Below are positions 1 through 5,234 of a stretch of 7,575 bases of DNA, one piece after another. Both the position numbers and the translations under genes were made by a program. This DNA is from an uncultured Oribacterium sp. (GTDB taxonomy: Bacteria > Bacillota > Clostridia > Lachnospirales > Lachnospiraceae), in the NCBI GenBank assembly GCA_934279105.1, contig CAKQWR010000095.1, positions 1-7,575 of the forward strand, written 5' to 3'. The notes under the pieces are model-generated. The model had not been told where the DNA came from. It saw only the letters and a program-made list of their open reading frames with translations, and did not search any database. The first letter of the stretch is position 1; the number at the start of each line of letters is the position of its first letter.

Positions 1-208
1 GCAGAGCTAAGCTCTGCTCCCCGCAGGGGCTAAAGTCAGGCGCCCACAGCCTGACTTTAGGGCAATGTAGGAGTTTGCATCGGCAAACTCCGGAATGACA
101 TCCAGCAGAGCTAAGCTCTGCTCCCCGCAGGGGCTAAAGTCAGGCGCCCACAGCCTGACTTTAGGGCAATGTAGGAGTTTGTATCGGCAAACTCCGGAAT
201 GATATCCC
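1..208. repeat. Two tandem copies of a 104-bp hairpin-rich unit
   Basis: Copy 1 is 1-104 and copy 2 is 105-208. They differ at only three positions (78 C / 182 T, 99 C / 203 T, 104 A / 208 C). Each unit folds into successive inverted repeats. In copy 1 these are a 7-bp stem GCAGAGC/GCTCTGC (1-7 with 11-17), CCCC/GGGG (19-22 with 26-29), a 12-bp stem (30-41 with 49-60) and a 9-bp stem GGAGTTTGC/GCAAACTCC around an ATCG loop (70-78 with 83-91). The change at 182 leaves a G-U pair in the last stem of copy 2, so RNA pairing survives. The block ends 22 bases before leuD, probably inside a leuC-leuD gap, although leuC itself is not in the window. More copies may lie upstream, because the unit begins exactly at the window edge. 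It looks like an extragenic palindromic repeat. A function in RNA stability, attenuation or termination is inference. Confidence 0.9.
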
Positions 209-218
209 ACTGATTATG

Positions 219-224
219 AAAGGA
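219..224 (+). promoter_or_regulatory. Ribosome binding site deciding the leuD start
   Basis: AAAGGA lies 6 bases before the ATG at 231. The in-frame ATG at 216 overlaps this site and has no purine-rich site of its own, so 231 is preferred. The protein then begins at the usual distance before the conserved NIDTD motif. Confidence 0.7.
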
Positions 225-230
225 ACATAT

Positions 231-728
231 ATGAACGCAGAGGGTAAAGTTTTAAAGTACGGCGACAATATCGATACGGATGTCATCATTCCGGCACGAT
301 ATCTCGCTATTCAGGATAAGCAGGAGCTGGCGAGTCATGCGATGGAGGATATCGATCAGGATTTTCTGAAGAAACTTAATGCTGGTGACATCGTGGTGGC
401 CGGTAAGAACTTTGGCTGCGGCTCCTCGAGAGAGCATGCACCACAGGTACTGCAGACCAGCGGTGTCGGTTGTGTCATCGCGGAAAGCTTCGCGCGTATT
501 TTCTATCGGAATGCGCTGAACATCGGATTTCCGATTATCGAGGCACCAGAGGCTGCGCAGACGATTGCAGAAGGCGATCAGGTGAAGGTGGATTTCGATT
601 CCGGCCTTATCACAAACGAAACAACAGGGCAGACCTTTCAGGGACAGCCATTTCCGGAGTTCCTGCAGAAGATGATCGCTGCCGGCGGACTGATGGCGTA
701 TGTTAACCAGAACGGCGGAAAAATCTAA
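231..728 (+). CDS. leuD: 3-isopropylmalate dehydratase small subunit (LeuD)
   Basis: With LeuC, which should lie upstream, this subunit forms the cytoplasmic [4Fe-4S] enzyme that isomerises 2-isopropylmalate to 3-isopropylmalate in leucine biosynthesis. LeuD is the aconitase 'swivel' domain that closes over the active site, while LeuC carries the cluster. From the ATG at 231 the product is 165 residues, the normal size of the short bacterial/archaeal-type small subunit. Visible signatures are GDNIDTDVIIPARYL (11-25), the substrate-binding loop NFGCGSSREHAP (60-71) and SFARIFYRNALNIGFP (86-101). All are intact. A close homologue acting on a similar hydroxyacid (homoaconitase-like or citraconate-type) cannot be excluded without seeing the partner subunit and neighbours. 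The gene follows a hairpin-rich repeat block and is followed by a likely terminator, so it appears to end its operon. No leuB follows. Confidence 0.93.
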   Translation: MNAEGKVLKYGDNIDTDVIIPARYLAIQDKQELASHAMEDIDQDFLKKLNAGDIVVAGKNFGCGSSREHAPQVLQTSGVGCVIAESFARIFYRNALNIGFPIIEAPEAAQTIAEGDQVKVDFDSGLITNETTGQTFQGQPFPEFLQKMIAAGGLMAYVNQNGGKI

Positions 729-751
729 CATCGAATGTGTGTGTTGAAAGA

Positions 752-784
752 GGCAGAGTCCAGTGCGGACCCTGCCCCTTTTAT
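752..784 (+). terminator. Probable intrinsic terminator after leuD
   Basis: GGCAG (752-756) pairs with CTGCC (772-776), and GTCC (758-761) with GGAC (767-770), around an AGTGC loop. One A/C mismatch separates the two helices. A short run CCTTTT follows. The stem is GC-rich but the T-run is short, so it is a moderate terminator, backed up by the stronger one at 836-866. Confidence 0.55.
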
Positions 785-830
785 AAAGTGCGGACATTCC
801 CATCGTCTTTCCCAGGCACGGTGGAGAGCG

Positions 831-875
831 AAAATCGTCCTCCTGTCTACCCCAAACAGGAGGACGTATTTTTAT
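831..875. terminator. Strong bidirectional terminator between convergent genes
   Basis: An 11-bp perfect stem, CGTCCTCCTGT (836-846) with ACAGGAGGACG (856-866), encloses a 9-base loop. TATTTTTAT follows on the plus strand (867-875). On the minus strand AAAAT at 831-835 supplies a T-run. It can therefore end both the rightward leuD transcript and the leftward transcript of the 878-2176 gene, whose stop codon is 11 bases from the stem. Confidence 0.85.
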
Positions 876-877
876 GT

Positions 878-2176
878 CTACAGGACGGATGTCAGAAATG
901 ATTTCAGGTACGCGACAGACTTCACCTCGTCGTCCCAGAATGCATCCGTATATCGTGCATATAGTAGTTTGTCCCGATACGCTGCCTGCAGGCCCGGTGT
1001 AAACACAGGACAAACTTCAGGCAGAAAGCAGCCGTACACACGCTGATAACAGTTTTTTGCACATGCCTTCTTCCGGGCACTACGGTCGACGAATTCAGCG
1101 AGTGATTTATGGATGACCTGATCCTCTGCCGGAAGATAATAGTAGTTCTGATAATCCGCGAAGAACAGCTTTCGCTCGCCTTCGAAGAGCTGCACATACA
1201 GTTCCACCCTGTTGCCCTCGGCGTGAATCGACCAGAAATCACCATGGACATCCATCGGCTGTGGAAGTGTCACCGCGTCTGGATTCGGGCGGAGCTGACC
1301 GCGATCATTCTGCTCTTCGTGTACATCGTTTTCTTCCGGAACACCATCGGATGTAGGCATTGGCGAAAGGACAGAGGTGAAGGAGAGGTGAAGAAGCGGG
1401 GTGGTGTTTCGCTGTTCGCTTCGCTCGTTTGGATGGAGTGGTGTAGTGCGTGCCGTGCCGGTATGTGCGATGCCTGGCGTGTGAGAAGCGCGTCCGCTCA
1501 CGGCTGTTTTGTTCTCCTCTGTAAACCAGCTGTCCTGCGGGAGAAGTTCATGTGCGTAGAGACGAAAATCGCTGTGGAGCAGTGCGCTGTAATTCAGCAT
1601 CGGCAGCAGGTTCGGGAGGTTTGCGATGTCCTCGGCGTTATGGAGAAGAAGTGTGTCGAGAAGCGCAGGGGCCTTCGTTTTCTGCCATTCGAAGTAGACC
1701 TCGATCAGCTCGCCGCCGGTGAAACGATCCTCTCGGTCGATACCGAGAAAACGCTCGCAGCTTTTCAGCTTCAGATCCGGAAGGTTCAGGAGACGCTTCA
1801 GCGGGCGGAATTTTTTGAACAGGTCGAAGCTTTCGACGGCGTCGAAGCTGTATGGAAGACCGAACTGCTCGACCATGTGGCGTAGGAACGGGATGTCGAA
1901 ACCGTCGCCATTGTAGGAAATCAGTATTTTCTTCTGCCTTAGCAGATCAAAAAAGGCCTGGAGTACCGTCGGTTCATCCGAGACGTCCTCACAGAAGAAC
2001 TGGAGCAGTGTCCAGTGGTCATGGTCATAGGTAAGAACACCGATCAGATAGAGACCGGCACTTCGAGCAGAGAGACCGGTAGTTTCGATGTCAAAAAAGA
2101 GGATATCCTCCGGGCTACCGATCGTGTTTATATCATATGGAATAGGATGCGTCAGCGCTTTCTCGATGCGGATCAT
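878..2176 (-). CDS. YprB-type RNase H-fold (DEDD) exonuclease-like protein
   Basis: The protein has 432 residues and no signal peptide or membrane segment. Residues 25-190 are a DEDD exonuclease domain: motif I FDIETTGL (Asp29, Glu31), motif II YNGDGFDIPFL (Asn89, Asp94) and motif III HNAEDI (His179, Asp183). All four acidic residues needed for two-metal phosphodiester cleavage are present. His179 sits at x3 spacing before Asp183, where DEDDy enzymes have Tyr. Residues of about 218-308 are a Pro/Thr/Ser/Asn-rich, probably disordered linker. Residues 309-432 form a second domain with DYQNYYYLPAEDQVIHKS (341-358) and several cysteines (372, 376, 383, 389). I recall this domain from similar clostridial proteins but know of no function. 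The start ATG (2174-2176) has AGAAAGG five bases upstream (plus-strand 2182-2188). The family (YprB_RNaseH-like) is poorly characterised: nuclease activity on DNA or RNA is inferred from the motifs and its substrate is unknown. It is divergent from ruvAB and convergent with leuD. Confidence 0.85.
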   Translation of the reverse strand: MIRIEKALTHPIPYDINTIGSPEDILFFDIETTGLSARSAGLYLIGVLTYDHDHWTLLQFFCEDVSDEPTVLQAFFDLLRQKKILISYNGDGFDIPFLRHMVEQFGLPYSFDAVESFDLFKKFRPLKRLLNLPDLKLKSCERFLGIDREDRFTGGELIEVYFEWQKTKAPALLDTLLLHNAEDIANLPNLLPMLNYSALLHSDFRLYAHELLPQDSWFTEENKTAVSGRASHTPGIAHTGTARTTPLHPNERSEQRNTTPLLHLSFTSVLSPMPTSDGVPEENDVHEEQNDRGQLRPNPDAVTLPQPMDVHGDFWSIHAEGNRVELYVQLFEGERKLFFADYQNYYYLPAEDQVIHKSLAEFVDRSARKKACAKNCYQRVYGCFLPEVCPVFTPGLQAAYRDKLLYARYTDAFWDDEVKSVAYLKSFLTSVL

Positions 2177-2222
2177 GTGGACCTTTCTGTTCGTAATTGT
2201 TAAAATGAAAAATGATGCTCTA

Positions 2223-2251
2223 AGTGTAACGACAATCTTTTTTTAAATCAA
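2223..2251 (-). promoter_or_regulatory. Possible sigma-A promoter for the exonuclease-like gene
   Basis: On the minus strand TTGATT (plus 2246-2251) is followed, after exactly 17 bases that include an A-tract, by TACACT (plus 2223-2228). Each hexamer matches four of six consensus bases. The predicted start of transcription is some 40 bases before the ATG. Confidence 0.4.
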
Positions 2252-2293
2252 TGGTATATCGTACACCGGAAGATGCGAAATCCATGCTTACAA

Positions 2294-2320
2294 TTGACGA
2301 ACAAATGTTTTTGATATAAC
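2294..2320 (+). promoter_or_regulatory. Promoter of ruvAB (extended -10)
   Basis: TTGACG (2294-2299) and TATAAC (2315-2320) are separated by 15 bases. The -10 is preceded by TGA (2312-2314), giving the extended TGn motif that tolerates a poor spacer. An alternative -10, TAACAT (2317-2322), would give a 17-base spacer. The LexA-type operator lies over the -35 and spacer. The inferred 5' leader is about 110 bases before the ruvA ATG. Confidence 0.6.
2298..2311. promoter_or_regulatory. LexA/DinR SOS operator in the ruvAB promoter
   Basis: CGAACAAATGTTTT matches the Gram-positive SOS box CGAAC-RNRY-GTTYG at 13 of 14 positions. The left half is perfect, and only the last base deviates. It overlaps the -35 hexamer and the spacer, where bound LexA would block RNA polymerase. 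SOS control of ruvAB is established in Bacillus and E. coli, so the position, sequence and gene function agree. LexA itself is not in the window. Confidence 0.75.
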
Positions 2321-2336
2321 ATAGAAGGGGAAAATT

Positions 2337-2353
2337 ACATCTTTCGGAGATGT
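2337..2353 (+). other. Small hairpin in the ruvA leader
   Basis: ACATCT (2337-2342) pairs with AGATGT (2348-2353) around a TTCGG-type loop. It lies in the predicted untranslated leader, about 85 bases before the ruvA ATG. No T-run follows, so it is not a terminator. It may only be a leader-stabilising hairpin. Confidence 0.35.
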
Positions 2354-2427
2354 TATATTTATAGAAGAGAGACAGTGGACGACGAGCAGCGTAGAGATTC
2401 GAAATCGGGAAGTGTGCTGCTTGTAAC

Positions 2428-2433
2428 AGGAGA
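2428..2433 (+). promoter_or_regulatory. Ribosome binding site deciding the ruvA start
   Basis: AGGAGA lies four bases before the ATG at 2438. This start gives the invariant family opening (Met-Ile-x-x-Ile-x-Gly). An in-frame GTG at 2375 would add 21 non-conserved residues and has only a weak AGAGAG-like site. Confidence 0.8.
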
Positions 2434-2437
2434 ATAC

Positions 2438-3070
2438 ATGATTCATTTTATACATGGAACACTAAGTGAGGTGGCCGAGGGGCTTGTGGTCGTGGAGGCA
2501 GCCGGGGTCGGCTATGGCATCCACGTGCCGGCGACGGTGATCGGTGCGCTGCCACCGATTGGTGAGGATATCAAAATCTATACCTATTTTTCACTGACGC
2601 AGAACGGTGTGGATCTTTTCGGATTCCTGTCCCAGGAGGACCGGGAGATGTTTACGATGCTGCTGAGCGTGAGTGGAATCGGACCGAAGGGTGCACTGGG
2701 CATTCTCAGTGCACTGACACCGGATGATCTCCGGATGGCGATCGTGACCGGCGACAGTAAGGCGATTTCGCGAGCTCCGGGTGTCGGTAATAAAACCGCA
2801 CAGCGTGTGGTGCTCGAGCTGAAGGATAAGCTCGATGCAAGTGAGGTCTTCAGTTCGGCGCTGGATCACGGGCATAGTGGTGCTGTAGCGGTGGATGCCG
2901 GCGCGGCAGCAGGTGTGTATGGTGCACAGAAGGAAGCCGTGGAAGCACTGGTGGCGCTCGGCTACTCGAATGTTGAGGCGAGCCGTGCCGTGAAGAAGGT
3001 AGAGCTCAGTGAAGGCATGACGGTGGACCAGATCCTGAAGGCGAGCCTGAAGAATCTGAATTTCCTTTGA
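2438..3070 (+). CDS. ruvA: Holliday junction branch migration protein RuvA
   Basis: RuvA binds four-way DNA junctions as one or two tetramers and loads the RuvB motors that drive branch migration in recombinational repair. The 210-residue product has the standard three parts. The N-terminal OB-fold is residues 1-63 (MIHFIHGTL start, AAGVGYGIHVP at 21-31, DLFGF at 59-63). The tandem helix-hairpin-helix region has SVSGIGPKGA (77-86) and RAPGVGNKTAQR (112-123). A Gly/Ala/Val-rich flexible linker of about residues 133-163 leads to the C-terminal RuvB-binding domain (KEAVEALVALGYSNVEASRAV onwards to 210). The OB-fold aligns without gaps to E. coli RuvA, which exposes one oddity: the 'acidic pin' Glu55-Asp56 is Gln55-Asn56 here. 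ruvB starts 19 bases downstream, in one operon. ruvC, often next to ruvA in Clostridia, is absent from the 260 bases before it. The SOS box at 2298-2311 implies damage induction. Confidence 0.96.
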   Translation: MIHFIHGTLSEVAEGLVVVEAAGVGYGIHVPATVIGALPPIGEDIKIYTYFSLTQNGVDLFGFLSQEDREMFTMLLSVSGIGPKGALGILSALTPDDLRMAIVTGDSKAISRAPGVGNKTAQRVVLELKDKLDASEVFSSALDHGHSGAVAVDAGAAAGVYGAQKEAVEALVALGYSNVEASRAVKKVELSEGMTVDQILKASLKNLNFL

Positions 3071-3089
3071 TGGTGGAGAGGTATAAAAC

Positions 3090-4100
3090 TTGGAACGTAG
3101 AGTAATTAATACAGATGAGACGGTAGAGGATCGGCAGCTGGAACCGAAGATCCGTCCGCAGACGCTCGATGACTACATCGGACAGGCCCGGCTGAAGGAG
3201 ATGCTGAAAATCTATATTCAGGCGGCGAAGCAACGTGGGGAGTCGCTGGATCACTGCCTTTTTTATGGTCCGCCGGGACTTGGTAAAACAACCATCAGTA
3301 ACATCATCGCAAACGAGCTCGGTGTGAATATCAAGGTGACGTCGGGACCGGCCATCGAAAAGCCGGGCGAGATTGCGGCTATCCTTAACGGACTTTCAGA
3401 GGGCGATGTGCTCTTCGTCGACGAGATTCATCGTCTGAATCGTCAGGTCGAGGAGGTGCTGTACCCGGCGATGGAGGATTTCGCCATCGATATCATGCTG
3501 GGGAAAGATTCCACAGCACGCTCGATCCGCCTGGATCTTCCGCACTTTACACTGATCGGTGCGACGACCCGTGCAGGACTTCTGTCTGCACCGCTTCGTG
3601 ACCGCTTCGGCATCATCACGAAGCTCGAGTTCTATACTACAGAAGAACTGATGCAGATCGTACTCCGCTCCGCGAAGGTGCTGAATGTAGCCATTGACGA
3701 TGCCGGTGCCGAGCGCATCGCGCTTCGCTCCCGCGGCACGCCGAGACTTGCGAATCGTCTGCTGAAGCGAGTTCGTGATTTCGCGGATGTCCGCTTCGAT
3801 GGTCGCATCACGCAGGAGGTCGCCGACATGGCGCTCGATATCCTCGATGTGGATAAGCTCGGACTCGACCAGAATGACCGAAACTACCTCATGACCATCA
3901 TCGATAAGTTCTCCGGCGGACCGGTCGGCGTCGAAACCCTGGCCGCCGCCCTCGGCGAGGACAGCGGCACCATCGAGGACGTCTACGAGCCGTACCTCCT
4001 CATGAATGGACTCATCAACCGTACTCCGCGTGGCCGCGTCGCCACCGCAAACGCCTACCGGCACTTCGGACTCCCGTATCAGGCCTCGATGGAACTGTGA
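3090..4100 (+). CDS. ruvB: Holliday junction DNA helicase RuvB
   Basis: RuvB is the AAA+ hexameric ATPase that pumps DNA through the RuvA-bound junction. The product has 336 residues, the usual length. Visible elements are the N-terminal [12 protein letters not shown] (21-32), Walker A GPPGLGKT (60-67), [11 protein letters not shown] (84-94), Walker B LFVDEIH (108-114), sensor 1 LIGATTRAG (155-163), the arginine finger in LRDRFG (Arg172) and sensor 2 [11 protein letters not shown] (Arg219). The C-terminal winged-helix DNA-binding domain has the [15 protein letters not shown] stretch and the final RTPRGR and AYRHFGLPY motifs. All catalytic residues are intact. Translation starts at a TTG (3090-3092). 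GGAGAGG lies eight bases upstream (3075-3081), and no ATG alternative gives the full N-terminus. It is co-transcribed with ruvA. No clear terminator follows in the 99 bases before the next gene. Confidence 0.97.
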   Translation: MERRVINTDETVEDRQLEPKIRPQTLDDYIGQARLKEMLKIYIQAAKQRGESLDHCLFYGPPGLGKTTISNIIANELGVNIKVTSGPAIEKPGEIAAILNGLSEGDVLFVDEIHRLNRQVEEVLYPAMEDFAIDIMLGKDSTARSIRLDLPHFTLIGATTRAGLLSAPLRDRFGIITKLEFYTTEELMQIVLRSAKVLNVAIDDAGAERIALRSRGTPRLANRLLKRVRDFADVRFDGRITQEVADMALDILDVDKLGLDQNDRNYLMTIIDKFSGGPVGVETLAAALGEDSGTIEDVYEPYLLMNGLINRTPRGRVATANAYRHFGLPYQASMEL

Positions 4101-4186
4101 AGAGAAACTGGATGGAAAATGCCGTTGTGTTCATTTCGGAAACAACAGTAGCAGCTGAACCGGTAATCGTCTCTTATGGGCTGTGG

Positions 4187-4193
4187 AAAGGAG
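4187..4193 (+). promoter_or_regulatory. Ribosome binding site deciding the LysR-family start
   Basis: AAAGGAG lies six bases before the ATG at 4200. The in-frame upstream ATG at 4176 would place this site inside the coding region and add eight residues that do not fit the family's N-terminus. Confidence 0.75.
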
Positions 4194-4199
4194 ACCAGC

Positions 4200-5129
4200 A
4201 TGAACTTAAAAGAACAGCAGTATGTGTGCACACTGGCGCAGTGCCGAAGCCTTTCCAGGACGGCGGAGGCGCTGTTTATCTCGCCGTCTGCGCTGAGTGT
4301 GTATATCAGTAATCTCGAGAAGAACCTCGGCGTACCGCTGTTTAAGCGTGTGGGGAAGGAAAAATCCTTCGTTCTGACACCGATCGGAGAGGAGTATGTG
4401 CAGCGGGCGGAGAAGATGCTGGAGCTGAAGGCGGAGTTCGATGATCTGCTGGAGAAAGAGCTGCGGAAGAGCCATCCGGTGATTCGTATCGGTATACAAC
4501 AGCGAAGAGCGATTTCGATGGTGCCGGTGGTGCTGGCGCGTTTTAAAGAGCGTTTCCCGGATGTGGAGCTGGTTTTCCGCGATGTCGTCGTCGCGGATCT
4601 GAAGCAGATGTTTAAGGAAAATGCGGTCGATTTCATGGTTTCAAACTTCCTGGAGGAGCTTCCGGATACGGTGTATCAGGAAATCGTGAAGGAACCGGTG
4701 CTGCTGGCGCTTCCAGATACGCATCCGGCGATTCAGTATGCGTATACTGTGGAGGGCGATGCTTTTCCGCATCTTGATCTTTCCTATCTTGACTGGGAGA
4801 CGTTTATCGTGCCACTGCCGGATCAGAGTATGCGCAGAACGGCAGACCGCATCTTCCGGGAGAATCATATCCATCCGAAGCGTCTGATCGAGATCGGTCA
4901 TTTCGAGATCATCATGTCGATGGTGAATCAGGGGATGGGTGTCGGTTTTAACCGTCTCGGGTATCTGTCGGATATGCAGAGATACGAGCATGTGCGCTAT
5001 TTTCTGATCAATCGAGAAGCGGAGACCTCCAGCTTCAGGCTTGCTTATCGAAAAGGGCATGTGCTGAGCAACTGCGAGCGTGCGTTGATCGAGATCGTCG
5101 AGGAAACAGTTCGAGAGAGGATGCATTGA
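4200..5129 (+). CDS. LysR-family transcriptional regulator
   Basis: The product has 309 residues, a standard LysR length. Residues 3-60 are the winged helix-turn-helix: LSRTAEALFISPSALSVYI (18-36) is the HTH and NLEKNLGVPLFKR (38-50) is the wing and start of the linker helix. A periplasmic-binding-protein-like effector domain follows (about 90-300) with the usual opening VIRIGI and a late GMGVGFN loop. The effector cannot be read from sequence. The gene is 99 bases after ruvB and 105 bases before a transporter gene on the same strand. A symmetric T-N11-A dyad in that second gap is the likely binding site, so regulation of the transporter and amidohydrolase is the natural inference. LysR proteins usually activate with a co-inducer and often autorepress, but I see no good promoter or T-N11-A site in 4101-4199. 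Read-through from ruvAB is possible. Confidence 0.92.
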   Translation: MNLKEQQYVCTLAQCRSLSRTAEALFISPSALSVYISNLEKNLGVPLFKRVGKEKSFVLTPIGEEYVQRAEKMLELKAEFDDLLEKELRKSHPVIRIGIQQRRAISMVPVVLARFKERFPDVELVFRDVVVADLKQMFKENAVDFMVSNFLEELPDTVYQEIVKEPVLLALPDTHPAIQYAYTVEGDAFPHLDLSYLDWETFIVPLPDQSMRRTADRIFRENHIHPKRLIEIGHFEIIMSMVNQGMGVGFNRLGYLSDMQRYEHVRYFLINREAETSSFRLAYRKGHVLSNCERALIEIVEETVRERMH

Positions 5130-5146
5130 ATTTTCTTTAATAGAGC

Positions 5147-5163
5147 ATTTGAAAAAATCAAAT
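5147..5163. promoter_or_regulatory. Probable LysR-type operator (T-N11-A dyad)
   Basis: ATTTGA (5147-5152) and TCAAAT (5158-5163) are perfect inverted arms around five A's, centred at 5155. The dyad contains T5149-N11-A5161 placed symmetrically, the LysR-family recognition pattern. It ends at the -35 region of the transporter promoter, the normal place for a LysR recognition site, and lies just downstream of the regulator gene. Confidence 0.65.
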
Positions 5164-5191
5164 GGCACGTGATTTCCACTACTGCTATAAT
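5163..5191 (+). promoter_or_regulatory. Promoter of the transporter operon (extended -10)
   Basis: TATAAT (5186-5191) is a perfect -10 box with the extended TGC motif (5183-5185). At 17 bases upstream the -35 position is TGGCAC (5163-5168), a poor match to TTGACA. A perfect extended -10 with a weak -35 suits an activator-dependent promoter, with the T-N11-A dyad directly upstream. Transcription should start near 5198. Confidence 0.7.
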
Positions 5192-5215
5192 GTTATATAA
5201 AGAAACAACATTATA
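5186..5215. repeat. 9-bp inverted repeat overlapping the -10 box
   Basis: TATAATGTT (5186-5194) and AACATTATA (5207-5215) are perfect inverted arms separated by 12 bases. The left arm contains the whole -10 box and the right arm lies in the early transcribed region. Because the left arm precedes the predicted transcription start, this would act as a DNA site (operator) rather than an RNA hairpin. Confidence 0.6.
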
Positions 5216-5219
5216 AAGA

Positions 5220-5225
5220 AGGGGA
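5220..5225 (+). promoter_or_regulatory. Ribosome binding site deciding the transporter start
   Basis: AGGGGA lies nine bases before the ATG at 5235. The in-frame ATG at 5226 directly abuts this site and is too close for initiation, so 5235 is preferred. Confidence 0.7.
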
Positions 5226-5234
5226 ATGTTAACT

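Noticed and set aside
7..210. 67-codon minus-strand reading frame across the tandem repeat
   Set aside because: It is built almost entirely from the hairpin-rich 104-bp repeat, has no ribosome site or family resemblance, and its sequence simply follows the repeat units.
762..795. Direct repeat AGTGCGGAC at 762-770 and 787-795
   Set aside because: Nine bases repeated once next to a terminator, with no associated element. Not strong enough to call a feature.
252..1013. 253-codon minus-strand frame crossing leuD and the terminators
   Set aside because: It runs through the conserved leuD gene, both terminator stems and the end of the convergent gene, with a low-complexity-like product and no family features.
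1109..1885. Long plus-strand reading frame (258 codons) opposite the exonuclease-like gene
   Set aside because: The minus-strand product has intact DEDD motifs, a ribosome site and a terminator. The plus-strand frame has no recognisable domain and is best explained as an antisense shadow.
2375..2437. 21-residue N-terminal extension of RuvA from a GTG
   Set aside because: The ATG at 2438 has a better ribosome site and gives the invariant RuvA N-terminus, aligned from residue 1 with E. coli RuvA. The extension is not part of the family.
4124..4146. Inverted repeat GTTGT/ACAAC between ruvB and the LysR-family gene as a terminator
   Set aside because: The stem is short and AT-rich with a long imperfect loop, and no T-run follows. 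I do not call a terminator here.
5163..5178. Sigma-54 promoter-like sequence TGGCACG-N4-TTCCA
   Set aside because: The -24 element is perfect, but the essential GC of the -12 element is CC. A perfect extended -10 sigma-70 box lies just downstream, LysR regulators do not work with sigma-54, and no enhancer-binding protein is nearby.
5190..5198. 9-mer ATGTTATAT shared with the ruvA leader (2350-2358), suggesting a common regulator
   Set aside because: It is a short AT-rich word in two AT-rich promoter regions. The flanking bases and the geometry of the partner arms differ, so chance is the simpler explanation.
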